This document shows positions 7,053-14,656 of a DNA stretch of 64,000 nucleotides, one piece after another. A model generated the notes under the pieces. The model did not search any database. It was not told where the DNA came from and worked only from the letters and a program-made list of their open reading frames with translations. Origin of the DNA: CBDATA01 sp965215615 (GTDB lineage: Bacteria; Acidobacteriota; Vicinamibacteria; Marinacidobacterales; Marinacidobacteraceae); NCBI GenBank assembly GCA_965215615.1, contig OZ244068.1, forward strand, positions 1-64,000, read 5' to 3'. The stretch's first letter is position 1. Each line of letters begins with the position of its first letter. The position numbers and the translations under genes are program-made.

Positions 7053-8210
7053 TCAGACCCCGGCCATCCGCCCAAACACCGCGCGGTGGCCGGCCACGAT
7101 GTGGTCGCGGGCGGCCGCGTTCGGTTCGAGTGACCACTCGCCGCGTTCCATGGTGCTCCCGAGAACGATCCCGTCGCTCCGCGGCATCATCCCGAGGCCG
7201 GTCACGCCGGGGGGCGGCTCGGTGGGCGGAGACGCGAGCGAATACTGCACCTCCGGCTGGGGAACCAGCACGGTGAGCTGTCCTCGGAGCGGGATGAGTT
7301 CCTCGTCACCGAACAGCTCTTTCGTGCCGAGCCCGCTGCAGTTCACGACGAGCGATTCGTCGAGCGCCACGATCTCCCGGACGCTCTCGAATTTGCGGAT
7401 GCGGATGTGCCCTCCCATGGTCAGGAAGTCGCGCACCAGCGCATCGAGGTAGATCGCCGGCTCGATCCGGATCGTGCTGCGCCTCGTCGCGTAGAGCGAC
7501 GGAAACGGGTGCTCGCCTGGCCCCAGCACGAAGCGTCCGGGGTTCAGTTCTTCGGGAACGAGCGGCTCGGGGCCACCGGGCCGCCTTCGCCCGGAGCGGG
7601 GCTCCCGGTCGCTCAGCGTGTATCGGTCCACCCACGAGACCCCGCGTCCCCGGCCGGCGAGCCACTGGAATTCCCGGTAGGACTCGGCCGCCGCCTCCCG
7701 GAACTGCCGGTCCCACTCCGGCGTTCGCTCCTCATGATCCACCGTCCACGCGCCGGGGGTGAACCCGGCCCACGCCAGGTTGGAAGTCGTGTCCGGCGGG
7801 AGCGACATCGCGTGGATCGTGACCTCGAAGCCGCGCCGCTGGAGCTGGCGGGCGGTGGCAAGCCCGACCGCGCCGCAGCCGATGACCGCGGCCCGCCGGT
7901 CCGGATGGTCGAGAGCCATCTCCGCCGCCATCCGCCCGGTTCCCCACGAGAGCGAGATTCCCGCACCGCCGTGTCCGTAGTTGTGGATGAGGGTCGTCCC
8001 GTCGAGCCGGTCGGCACGCAGCCGGAAACCCGCCGGGCGGTGCGGCCGCAGTCCGACGGTGGTGCGGATGATCCGGTCCGGAGAGCAGAACACCGGGGGC
8101 AGCCGGAGCGGAGGCCGGAGATCCGTACGGGTGCCGGGAATCCGTGCCGAACACGCGCCGAGCCCGATCCCGAAGAATCCGGCCCCGAGCAGCGCTCTTC
8201 GATCCATCAC
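7053..8210 (-). CDS. FAD-dependent oxidoreductase, D-amino-acid oxidase type with permuted motif order
   Basis: A 385-residue exported DAO-fold flavoenzyme that probably oxidises an amine or amino acid. It starts with a signal ending in GIGLGAC (lipobox-like, preceded by an RR pair). The block HNYGHGGAGISLSWG, which in ordinary D-amino-acid oxidases is C-terminal and contacts FAD, lies here at about residues 76-90. The dinucleotide-binding motif AVIGCGAVGLATARQLQRRG, normally at the N-terminus, follows at about 107. Late blocks are LIPLRGQLTVLVPQPEV and MMPRSDGIVLGSTMERG. The order suggests a circularly permuted fold. The HEPN-like gene follows in coupled fashion; the acyl-CoA dehydrogenase gene is divergent. 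Confidence 0.75.
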   Translation of the reverse strand: MMDRRALLGAGFFGIGLGACSARIPGTRTDLRPPLRLPPVFCSPDRIIRTTVGLRPHRPAGFRLRADRLDGTTLIHNYGHGGAGISLSWGTGRMAAEMALDHPDRRAAVIGCGAVGLATARQLQRRGFEVTIHAMSLPPDTTSNLAWAGFTPGAWTVDHEERTPEWDRQFREAAAESYREFQWLAGRGRGVSWVDRYTLSDREPRSGRRRPGGPEPLVPEELNPGRFVLGPGEHPFPSLYATRRSTIRIEPAIYLDALVRDFLTMGGHIRIRKFESVREIVALDESLVVNCSGLGTKELFGDEELIPLRGQLTVLVPQPEVQYSLASPPTEPPPGVTGLGMMPRSDGIVLGSTMERGEWSLEPNAAARDHIVAGHRAVFGRMAGV

Positions 8211-8251
8211 CGAAACAGTACCAGCGACATCCGAATAGACTTCGGGTTCTG

Positions 8252-10150
8252 ATGAGCGCCCCGATCGACACCTCGCAGATGAGCGCAGGAAAGCGGGCGG
8301 CTTTCGAACTCACCGAAGCGGCGCGCGAGACCGGCTGGCGGTACCCGACCTTTGCCGGCGGCCTCTTCCTCGGGCAGCTCTCGCTGAACTTGGTCCGTCC
8401 CTATCCGGATGCCGGGACCGAGCCGGCCGGCGAGGAATTCCTCGTCCGCCTCGAGCGGTTCCTCCTCGACGAAGTGGATGCTGCCGAGATCGACCGCACC
8501 GGCGAGATCCCGGAAGCAGTCTTCGCCGGCCTGCGCCAGCTCGGTGCGTTCGGGATCAAGATTCCGGAAAAGTACGGCGGCCTCGGCCTCTCGCAGCGCA
8601 CCTACACCCGGGCCGCCATCCTCCTCGGAAGCCATTGCGGGAGCCTCGCTTCGCTGCTCTCGGCGCATCAGTCCATCGGAATCGCGCAGCCGATCCTGAT
8701 GTTCGGGACCGAGGAGCAAAAGCAGCGCTTCCTCCCACTGGTGGCCGCCGGCGACATCTCCGCCTTCGCCCTCACCGAGACCACCGTCGGCTCCGACGCG
8801 GCGCGGATGCAGGCGCGGGCCACCCCTTCGGCCGACGGAAGCCACTACCTGCTGAACGGCGAGAAGCTCTGGTGCACCAACGGAACCCGCGCCCGCTGGC
8901 TCGTGGTGATGGCCCGGACCCCGGCCCCGGAAAAAGGCGGACGGGACGGGATCACCACCTTCATCGTGGATGCCGGGTGGCCCGGCGTGGAAGTGGCCCA
9001 CCGCTGCCGCTTCATGGGGCTCAAGGCGCTCTACAACGGGGTCATGCGCTTCACCGATGTCCGGATCCCCGAAGACCACGTCCTCGGCCCGCCCGGAAAG
9101 GGGCTGCGGGTAGCGCTCACCACCCTGAACACCGGACGGCTGACCCTTCCCGGCATCTGCATCGGCACGGCCAAGCGCTCGCTCTACCTCGCGAAGTCCT
9201 GGGCGAACGAACGGGTCCAGTGGGGGGCTCCGATCGGCCAGCACGCGGCGATCGCCGACAAGATCGGGCGGATGGCGGCCACCACCTTCGCGATGGATGC
9301 GATGTCCGATCTGACCTCGTTGCTGGTGGATATCGGCGGGGCCGACATCCGGATCGAAGCGGCTATCTCCAAGATGTACGCGAGCGAAGCGGCGTGGCGG
9401 ATCGCCGACGAGACGGTGCAGGTGATCGGCGGACGCGGCTACGAGACCGAAGAGTCCCTCGCCGCCCGGGGCGAGCGGCCGTTCCCGGCGGAGCGGACGC
9501 TCCGCGACAACCGGATCAACACGATCTTCGAAGGATCGAGCGAGATCCTGCGGCTTTTCATCTCGCGCGAAGTGCTCGATCCGCACCTGAGCCGTGCCGG
9601 GGCAGTCCTGAACGCCTCGCTCCCCTTCTCCGAGCGCCTCCGGGCGGCGTTGAAGGCGGCGGTGTTCTACGTCCCGTGGTACGTCCGGCAGTGGCTTCCG
9701 GCCGGAACTCCTCCGGGAGGCGCGCCGTGGGCCCGGCGGGAACTCGGCCGGGTTGCGAAGGACAGCCGCCGCCTGGCGCGGAGCCTATTCCACGCCATGG
9801 TCCGGTACGGCCCCGGCCTCGAAAAGCGGCAGATCCTGCTCGGCCGTTTCGTGGATATCGGGGCCGAGCTCTACGCCCGGGTCGCGACCGTCGTCCGGGC
9901 GGAAGCGCTGCTCGCCCGCGGTGCGCGGGAGGCGGACGTGCTGCCGCTGGTCGAGAGCTTCTGCGCGGGTTCCCGCGAGCGGATCGCCGATCTCCGCCGC
10001 GGGCTCCGACGGAACGAGGACGACCGGACCTACGCGCTGGCGCAGGACTTCCTGAAAGACGGCTTCCCGACCCTGCTGGAGGGTCGGGCGGAAAACCTCT
10101 ACGAAGCGCCGGACCGGGTGGAAGAGCCCGCCGTCCCGGTGAACGCATGA
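8252..10150 (+). CDS. Acyl-CoA dehydrogenase with C-terminal extension (VLCAD/ACAD9-like)
   Basis: A 632-residue flavoprotein that dehydrogenates acyl-CoA at C2-C3 in beta-oxidation. It shows IKIPEKYGGLGLSQ, the FAD/substrate signature FALTETTVGSDAA, LNGEKLWCTNG and FEGSSEILRLFISRE; the Glu in FEGSSE is at the usual catalytic-base position of short/medium/very-long-chain enzymes. About 180 residues follow the core, as in VLCAD-type enzymes, which use the extra domain for membrane binding or dimerisation. The ATG at 8252 is 42 bases from the divergent oxidoreductase start. A 58-residue membrane protein follows in an ATGA overlap and may be its membrane partner (inference). Confidence 0.9.
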   Translation: MSAPIDTSQMSAGKRAAFELTEAARETGWRYPTFAGGLFLGQLSLNLVRPYPDAGTEPAGEEFLVRLERFLLDEVDAAEIDRTGEIPEAVFAGLRQLGAFGIKIPEKYGGLGLSQRTYTRAAILLGSHCGSLASLLSAHQSIGIAQPILMFGTEEQKQRFLPLVAAGDISAFALTETTVGSDAARMQARATPSADGSHYLLNGEKLWCTNGTRARWLVVMARTPAPEKGGRDGITTFIVDAGWPGVEVAHRCRFMGLKALYNGVMRFTDVRIPEDHVLGPPGKGLRVALTTLNTGRLTLPGICIGTAKRSLYLAKSWANERVQWGAPIGQHAAIADKIGRMAATTFAMDAMSDLTSLLVDIGGADIRIEAAISKMYASEAAWRIADETVQVIGGRGYETEESLAARGERPFPAERTLRDNRINTIFEGSSEILRLFISREVLDPHLSRAGAVLNASLPFSERLRAALKAAVFYVPWYVRQWLPAGTPPGGAPWARRELGRVAKDSRRLARSLFHAMVRYGPGLEKRQILLGRFVDIGAELYARVATVVRAEALLARGAREADVLPLVESFCAGSRERIADLRRGLRRNEDDRTYALAQDFLKDGFPTLLEGRAENLYEAPDRVEEPAVPVNA

Positions 10151-10323
10151 ACCACACACAGCGCATCCGGATCGAACAGGGGAGCGCCACCGCCGGTCTC
10201 TGGATCATCGGCTGGCTGTTCAGCATCGGTTTCCTGGGCCTCGGCTTCTGGCGCGGGGTTCTCGCGTTCTTCGTCTGGCCGTATTTCCTCGGCACCCGGA
10301 TCGCGGAGCTTCTCGGATTCTGA
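10147..10323 (+). CDS. 58-residue hydrophobic membrane protein
   Basis: The start overlaps the acyl-CoA dehydrogenase stop as ATGA. The product has a polar N-terminus (MNHTQRIRIEQGSATAG) followed by two hydrophobic segments, LWIIGWLFSIGFLGLGFW and VLAFFVWPYFLGTRIAELLGF. No family recognised. Tight coupling to a VLCAD-like gene makes a membrane-docking or electron-transfer neighbourhood role conceivable but unproven. The stop overlaps the proposed extended start of the nucleoside hydrolase. Confidence 0.65.
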   Translation: MNHTQRIRIEQGSATAGLWIIGWLFSIGFLGLGFWRGVLAFFVWPYFLGTRIAELLGF

Positions 10324-11249
10324 GACTCCTCCTCCCGGCGGTTCTCCTCGGAGCGGCCTGCTCCGGCCCCGTTCCGGTGTGGCTCGACGTGGACCCGGCG
10401 GTGATGCGCGGCGGCCATGAGCCCGACGACGGCGTCGCGATGGTTCAGGCCTTTCATTCTCCGGAAGTCGAGGTCGTCGGGATCAGCGTCGTCTTCGGGA
10501 ACGCTCCGCTCGAAACCGGCCACCGGATCGCGCGACGGGTCGCGGCCGAATACGGCCCTCCCGATCTGCCCGTCTACCGGGGGGCGGCTTCGCCTGCCGC
10601 CGGGCCGACCCCGGCTTCGGATGCGCTCGCCGATGCCCTGCGGGAGCGACGGTTGACCGTCTTCGTCCTCGGTCCGGCCACCAATCTCGCCGAAGCTCTC
10701 GGTCAGGATCCCGGGCTCGCGAGCCGGCTCGAATCGGTGGTCATGGTGATCGGCCGGCGACCGGGCGAGCCGCTGACTTTCCCCGGCGGCGGCCCGAATC
10801 TGATGGATTTCAACTTCGAGCTGGACCCGGAGGCCGCCGAAACAGTCCTCGCGAGCGGAGCGCCGGTCACCCTCGTCCCCTTCGAGTTCGCGGCGCGCCT
10901 CCCGGTCGAAGAAGCCGACTGGGCGAGCCTCTGGGACACCCCGTTCGCCCCGGTCTTCCGCGGCCCGATCGAGGACTATCTCGACTGGTTCGAGACGAAC
11001 TACGGCCGGCGGGCAACCTATCCCTTCGATTCCTACGCTGTGGCATCGGTGGTCGCGCCCCACCTGCTCCGATGTGCCTCGGAAACCGTCGCGATCCGAT
11101 CCGGCCCCGCCGATGGATACTCGGACCAGGCGGACACGAAGCCCTGGCTCGTCCCCGCCGAAGCAGGATGGCCGGTGACCTGGTGCCACACCCCGGACCC
11201 GGCGCTCAAGGACGACCTGCTCCGCCGGCTGAGCGCGAATCTCCCGTAG
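10320..11249 (+). CDS. Nucleoside hydrolase-like lipoprotein (start non-canonical or uncertain)
   Basis: The product has the inosine-uridine nucleoside hydrolase layout: DVDPAVMRGGHEPDDGVAM (modified DTDPGxDD calcium site), VVGISVVFGNAP, VFVLGPATNLAEAL, NLMDFNFELDPEAAETVL and PFDSYAVAS near the end. It should cleave the N-glycosidic bond of nucleosides. The first conventional start is GTG 10377, which gives a protein without a signal. In frame just upstream, codons from 10320 encode RLLLPAVLLGAACSGPVPV, a textbook lipoprotein signal with lipobox GAAC, but only CTG (10320) or ATT (10317) is available as start. GGAG at 10305-10308 is placed for ATT/CTG. I prefer the signal-bearing form. Confidence 0.75.
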   Translation: MRLLLPAVLLGAACSGPVPVWLDVDPAVMRGGHEPDDGVAMVQAFHSPEVEVVGISVVFGNAPLETGHRIARRVAAEYGPPDLPVYRGAASPAAGPTPASDALADALRERRLTVFVLGPATNLAEALGQDPGLASRLESVVMVIGRRPGEPLTFPGGGPNLMDFNFELDPEAAETVLASGAPVTLVPFEFAARLPVEEADWASLWDTPFAPVFRGPIEDYLDWFETNYGRRATYPFDSYAVASVVAPHLLRCASETVAIRSGPADGYSDQADTKPWLVPAEAGWPVTWCHTPDPALKDDLLRRLSANLP

Positions 11250-11259
11250 GATCGCCCGG

Positions 11260-11706
11260 ATGCCCCTCGCCGTTCTTCTTCTCGCGCTTTCGGCCGCCCA
11301 GCCGCCGCCCGACGCTCCCTTCCCGGTCTGGATCGCCCCCGCCTCCGAAGAAGAGGAGCGTGTCACCGAAATCATCCGGGACGAACTCGAAGGAAAGCGC
11401 GACTGGTTCGTCCTCGCCGAATCTCCGGAGGCCGCCGAACTGAACCTCCGGATCACCGACTTCCGCATCGACCGGAGCACCCGGACCGTCCGCTACGGCT
11501 ACCTCGACCGGGCGGGAATGGGGATGACCGAAGAAGACCGGCTGTACGAATCCTGGCGGGTGGTTGGCGCGGTCTCGGCGTTCGGAGAAGTGACCCCGAT
11601 CATCGGTACGGATGGCCCCCGGGACGCAAACCGGATGAGTCTCGAAGGGGTAGCGGGCGAGTTCGTGAGAGAACTCCAGGATTTCTGCCGCGACCGCGTT
11701 CGCTGA
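11260..11706 (+). CDS. Secreted hypothetical protein, paralogue of the 19964 gene
   Basis: The 148-residue product has a short signal-like start (MPLAVLLLALSAAQPP). The mature part contains RDWFVLAESPEAAELNLRIT followed by DFRIDR. The protein encoded at 19964-20479 contains RDRWFRIVDSAEEAVIVLRI followed by TDYRVAE in the same position, and both end in a helical segment (EFVRELQDFCRD versus DLAEELEQHAKD). They are paralogues of an unnamed family, each about 150-170 residues. It lies 10 bases after the nucleoside hydrolase stop and probably shares its transcript. Function unknown. Confidence 0.7.
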   Translation: MPLAVLLLALSAAQPPPDAPFPVWIAPASEEEERVTEIIRDELEGKRDWFVLAESPEAAELNLRITDFRIDRSTRTVRYGYLDRAGMGMTEEDRLYESWRVVGAVSAFGEVTPIIGTDGPRDANRMSLEGVAGEFVRELQDFCRDRVR

Positions 11707-11739
11707 CAGTCACATCTATAGTGCGTGATAATCACGCAC
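11703..11739 (+). promoter_or_regulatory. Promoter with palindromic operator for the DUF4143 ATPase gene
   Basis: CTGACA at 11703-11708 and GATAAT at 11727-11732 are separated by 18 bases and fit a sigma-70-type promoter. The -10 box is exactly centred in a perfect inverted repeat at 11721-11739 (arms GTGCGTGAT and ATCACGCAC, one central base). Transcription would begin about 11739, only a few bases before the ATG at 11743, so the mRNA would be nearly leaderless. A repressor bound to the palindrome would block RNA polymerase directly. Confidence 0.6.
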
Positions 11740-11742
11740 TTG

Positions 11743-12966
11743 ATGACGGATCATCCACTCCTGCGAGCCGCCGGCGACCCACTGGCTGTCCACCTCGGCG
11801 AAGCGCCAGTAGTGGTGCTCGGCGGTGCGCGGCAAACCGGCAAGACCACCCTGAGCCAGAGGCTCGTCCCCGGAGACCGCGCCTGTTTTTCCTTCGACGA
11901 TCTCGACGTGGTGGCAGCGGCACAGCGGAATCCGGAGGGCTTCCTGTCGGCGAGGCAGGAAATCACCCTCGACGAGGTGCAGCGCTACCCGGACATCCTC
12001 CTGTCGGTGAAGCGGGAAGTGGACGAATCCCCGGCCCCCGGGCGGTTCCTGCTGACCGGCTCGGCGAACCTCCTGTTGATGCGCCGGGTGTCGGAGACGC
12101 TCGCCGGGCGGGCGAGCTACCTCACGCTCTGGCCGATGACCCGCCAGGAGCAACGGGGGCTCGGCTCCTGCGGGCTCTGGAGCGCGCTCCTCGCATCTTC
12201 CGACGCTCGCTGGCCGGAACTTCTCGCCTCCCGGCGCGCCGAGCCGGAAGACTGGCGGACGCTTGCCCGTCGCGGAGGCTTTCCGGTTCCGGCGCTCCGG
12301 CGAAAGACCGAAGAGTCCCGTTGGCGCTGGTTCGATAGCTATGTCCGCACCTACCTGGAGCGCGATCTCCGCGAGCAGTCCCGCATCACCGCGCTGCCCG
12401 ACTTTCGGCGCGTCATGCGGGCCGCCGCCGCCCGGCTCGGCGGGCTCGTGAACCAGACGGACCTCGGTCGCGATGCCGCGCTGCCGCAACAGACGGTCGG
12501 CAGGTATCTGAACCTCCTCGAAGTCTCGTACCTGCTGGTCCGGCTACCCGCGTTCGCCGTGAACCGGACCAAGCGGCTCATCAAGGCCCCGAAGCTCTAC
12601 TGGAGCGACACCGGGCTCGCGCTCCATCTCGCCGGAGACCCCGAGCCGGGAGGCGCGCATCTCGAAAACATCGTCCTGCACGACCTGCTCGCCTGGCGCG
12701 ACACCCATTCCGGGCGGGCAGAAGTTTTCCACTGGCGCACCGCGTCCGGGGCCGAAGTGGACTTCGTCATCGAGGCCGGAGAACGGCTTTTGCCGATCGA
12801 GGTCAAGGCAACTCGCACCCCGAGGCTTCGGGATGCCCGCCACCTGATGACCTTCGCCGCCGAATACGGCACGAAGGCACCCGTCGGCCTGCTCCTTCAC
12901 ACCGGCGATGAGACCGGCTGGATCGCTCCCCGGATCCTCGCCGCCCCCTGGTGGAGCGTCGTCTGA
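11743..12966 (+). CDS. AAA ATPase with DUF4143 C-terminal domain
   Basis: A 407-residue protein of the AAA_14/DUF4143 family. Walker A is GGARQTGKT (about residues 27-35) and Walker B is ITLDEVQ; LLTGSANLLLMR is the sensor-like segment. The C-terminal DUF4143 part ends with GAEVDFVIEAGERLLPIEVKAT, a PD-(D/E)xK-like nuclease signature. These solitary ATPases are common mobile-type accessory genes; their function is not settled. I choose ATG 11743 because it follows the palindromic promoter; a GTG at 11725 in frame lies inside the palindrome. The neighbourhood to the right is full of decayed defence genes. Confidence 0.85.
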   Translation: MTDHPLLRAAGDPLAVHLGEAPVVVLGGARQTGKTTLSQRLVPGDRACFSFDDLDVVAAAQRNPEGFLSARQEITLDEVQRYPDILLSVKREVDESPAPGRFLLTGSANLLLMRRVSETLAGRASYLTLWPMTRQEQRGLGSCGLWSALLASSDARWPELLASRRAEPEDWRTLARRGGFPVPALRRKTEESRWRWFDSYVRTYLERDLREQSRITALPDFRRVMRAAAARLGGLVNQTDLGRDAALPQQTVGRYLNLLEVSYLLVRLPAFAVNRTKRLIKAPKLYWSDTGLALHLAGDPEPGGAHLENIVLHDLLAWRDTHSGRAEVFHWRTASGAEVDFVIEAGERLLPIEVKATRTPRLRDARHLMTFAAEYGTKAPVGLLLHTGDETGWIAPRILAAPWWSVV

Positions 12967-13003
12967 GCGGCAGGCACCTTCCGTACAATCGCGCGACGAT
13001 CCC

Positions 13004-13522
13004 ATGAGCCAGCAGTTCTACGACCGGCCGATCCTGAATTCGCCCTACGAATACCCCGGCCGCCACTGGAAGCTCCGGGGCGGGCTGCCGACTGACGAGA
13101 TCGTCGAATCCCGCCGCGTCGCCGATTTCGTCTCCCCCGTTCCCCCTTCGAAGTCCGCCCAGCCCCGGCTGGCGCTCGGAGACGAGAGGCTCTCCACCTC
13201 CGAACAGCAGTACAACCCCTACCCGCTGATCCAGCGCATCCGACGCGAGGTGGACTGCTGGCGGGAACGGATTCCCTGCTGGTTCATAGACACCGACTAC
13301 GACGGCGAGAGCTTCTTCGTCCGCCACGCCTACTTCCCCGGCGCGGCGAATGATCCCTACAAGGCGCTCAAGACCACGCTGAGGGCGGAAATCGACGCGG
13401 AAGCCTGGGAGAGCCTGCGCCGCGATGTTTCGCGCCCGTTTCCGAAGCCCTCATCCGGCCGCATCGCGGTGAAGGTCGTCAACCACCTCGGCGACGAGGT
13501 GATGAAGGTCTTCAAGATCTGA
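13004..13522 (+). pseudogene. Internally deleted BPTD_3080-type restriction endonuclease
   Basis: The open frame of 172 residues joins two ends of a much larger protein. The N-terminal part (FYDRPILNSPYEYPGRHWKL, ESRRVADFVSPVP, EQQYNPYPLIQRIRREVD) matches the start, and the C-terminal part (WFIDTDYDGESFFVRHAYFP, DPYKALKTTLRAEIDAEAW, SRPFPKPSSGRIAVKVVNHL) matches the end of BPTD_3080-type helicase/restriction proteins, which are usually around a thousand residues. The helicase and nuclease core is missing, with the join near the codons for CWRERIPCWFIDTD. The reading frame stays intact across the deletion. It may still make a short product, but cannot act as a restriction enzyme. Confidence 0.7.
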
Positions 13523-13539
13523 ACCCCAAGGCTCTGGAT

Positions 13540-13707
13540 CCCGTCGCGGATACGCAATGTATTTCCCGCTCCCTTGACACGGGTCGCCTTCACCGGAGGA
13601 TTTTCGACATACCCCTCGATCCGCCCGAGAACGCGGACGCGCGCAGACGAATCCAGCCGCCGGAGGTCGCGGAGTGCTCGACGGGTGAACCGAAGCGCGG
13701 GCGTCAG
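13540..13707 (-). pseudogene. Truncated RelE/ParE-type toxin remnant
   Basis: Read on the minus strand from a CTG overlapping the antitoxin stop (CTGA), the frame encodes LTPALRFTRRALRDLRRLDS then ARVRVLGRIEGYVENPP and NTLRIRDG, the usual first two-thirds of a RelE/ParE toxin. After RIRDG the similarity stops at the boundary with the restriction-gene remnant, so the C-terminal strands with catalytic residues are lost. No ATG or GTG is found at the expected start. The frame continues antisense through the remnant. It is best read as a toxin decapitated by the same rearrangement that damaged the neighbour. Confidence 0.55.
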
Positions 13708-13871
13708 ATGCCCAGCTCCCGCTTGACCTCTTCCAGGGAATGGGTTCGGCCCGCTTCGGAATCTTCCCGCGCCTCCCGCAGCATCTTCAGTCCAACCTCG
13801 TTCAGCTCCTCATCGTCTTCCTCGGCCGCGAGGACGTGGGCGAGGAACGGATCGCACGGGTCGGTATTCAC
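13704..13871 (-). CDS. Antitoxin-like small protein (partner of the RelE remnant)
   Basis: With a GTG start at 13871 the product is 55 residues: an N-terminal NTDPCDPFLAHVL, an acidic stretch EEDDEELNEVGLKMLREARE, and the end GRTHSLEEVKRELGI, which is a typical tail of RelB/ParD-type antitoxins. The toxin frame overlaps its stop by four bases as in TA operons. Longer upstream starts in frame overlap the VWA lipoprotein gene and look non-coding. Because the toxin is truncated, this is probably an orphan antitoxin. Start codon moderately certain. Confidence 0.55.
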   Translation of the reverse strand: MNTDPCDPFLAHVLAAEEDDEELNEVGLKMLREAREDSEAGRTHSLEEVKRELGI

Positions 13872-13903
13872 GGCCGCGGAGGATACTGCGAACGAAGCCC
13901 CCG

Positions 13904-14656
13904 TCAGTCCCCGCGTGGGCCTTCGACGGGGACGAACGCCTCCTCCACGCCGGTCATCCCCTGATCCCGGAACCACGCCTCCCAGAACCTCCGCAGGTCC
14001 GCCGCGTCCACCAGTCCCTCGCGCTGCGGCGGGAGCTGGAGCACGGTGATCCGGACACCTTCGAGCAGGCGGGTGTCGGTGTCGCGGTGGAGGGCCGTCT
14101 CGCGGAACCGCGAGAACTCCGGGACCCCGCGGTAGAAGTCCACACCGGCGTTCTGGAGCAGGTCGGATACCAGGATCAGGCGCCCCTCCGACTCCGGCGC
14201 GTCCCCGAAGCGGCGGGCAGCGGCGTGGATCGCCTGGAGGATCGCCGAGGAATCACTCGGCGCGGCGCGGGACATCGCACCGAGCGCGTCGCGGAGCGGC
14301 CGCAGGTACCGGGGTGCCCACTGCGCGGCGCGCTGGTCGGGGTTGTCGGACCAGTGGCTGACTTCGCACGGATGCGGCGGGCGGCGGATTTCCCCACGGC
14401 TCTGTACGCCGCCTGGCGCTTCGGCACGGACTTCGAAGAGATGGAGCGCCGATCCGGCCGGTGCCTGTTCCGCCACCGGACGGATGCGGCTCCACATGTC
14501 CTCGCGCTGAGGACGCGAGAGGCCGTCGGTCGCGTCCATCAGGACCACGATGGTTTGCGGGCGGCGGTCTTCCGGCCAGCCGTCGCAGGGGTCCGGGCCG
14601 CGGGAGCAGGCCGGGAGCAGGAACGCCCCCGCGAGAGCCAGCCGGACCGCAGTCAC
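13904..14656 (-). CDS. Lipoprotein with VWA-like fold
   Basis: The 250-residue product starts with a lipoprotein signal (VRLALAGAFLLPAC, lipobox LPAC). TIVVLMDATDGLS looks like the first strand and a degenerate MIDAS loop (DATDG in place of DxSxS). RLILVSDLLQNAGVDFY and VRITVLQLPP are later strands typical of von Willebrand factor A folds. The GTG start overlaps the upstream stop as GTGA, so it forms a two-gene unit with the membrane coiled-coil protein. Probably a periplasm-facing binding protein that works with it. Family function unknown. Confidence 0.7.
   Translation of the reverse strand: MTAVRLALAGAFLLPACSRGPDPCDGWPEDRRPQTIVVLMDATDGLSRPQREDMWSRIRPVAEQAPAGSALHLFEVRAEAPGGVQSRGEIRRPPHPCEVSHWSDNPDQRAAQWAPRYLRPLRDALGAMSRAAPSDSSAILQAIHAAARRFGDAPESEGRLILVSDLLQNAGVDFYRGVPEFSRFRETALHRDTDTRLLEGVRITVLQLPPQREGLVDAADLRRFWEAWFRDQGMTGVEEAFVPVEGPRGD

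Noticed and set aside
11721..11739. Palindrome as a transcription terminator of the preceding gene
   Set aside because: No T-run follows, and a -10 hexamer at its centre with a matching -35 makes an operator more convincing.
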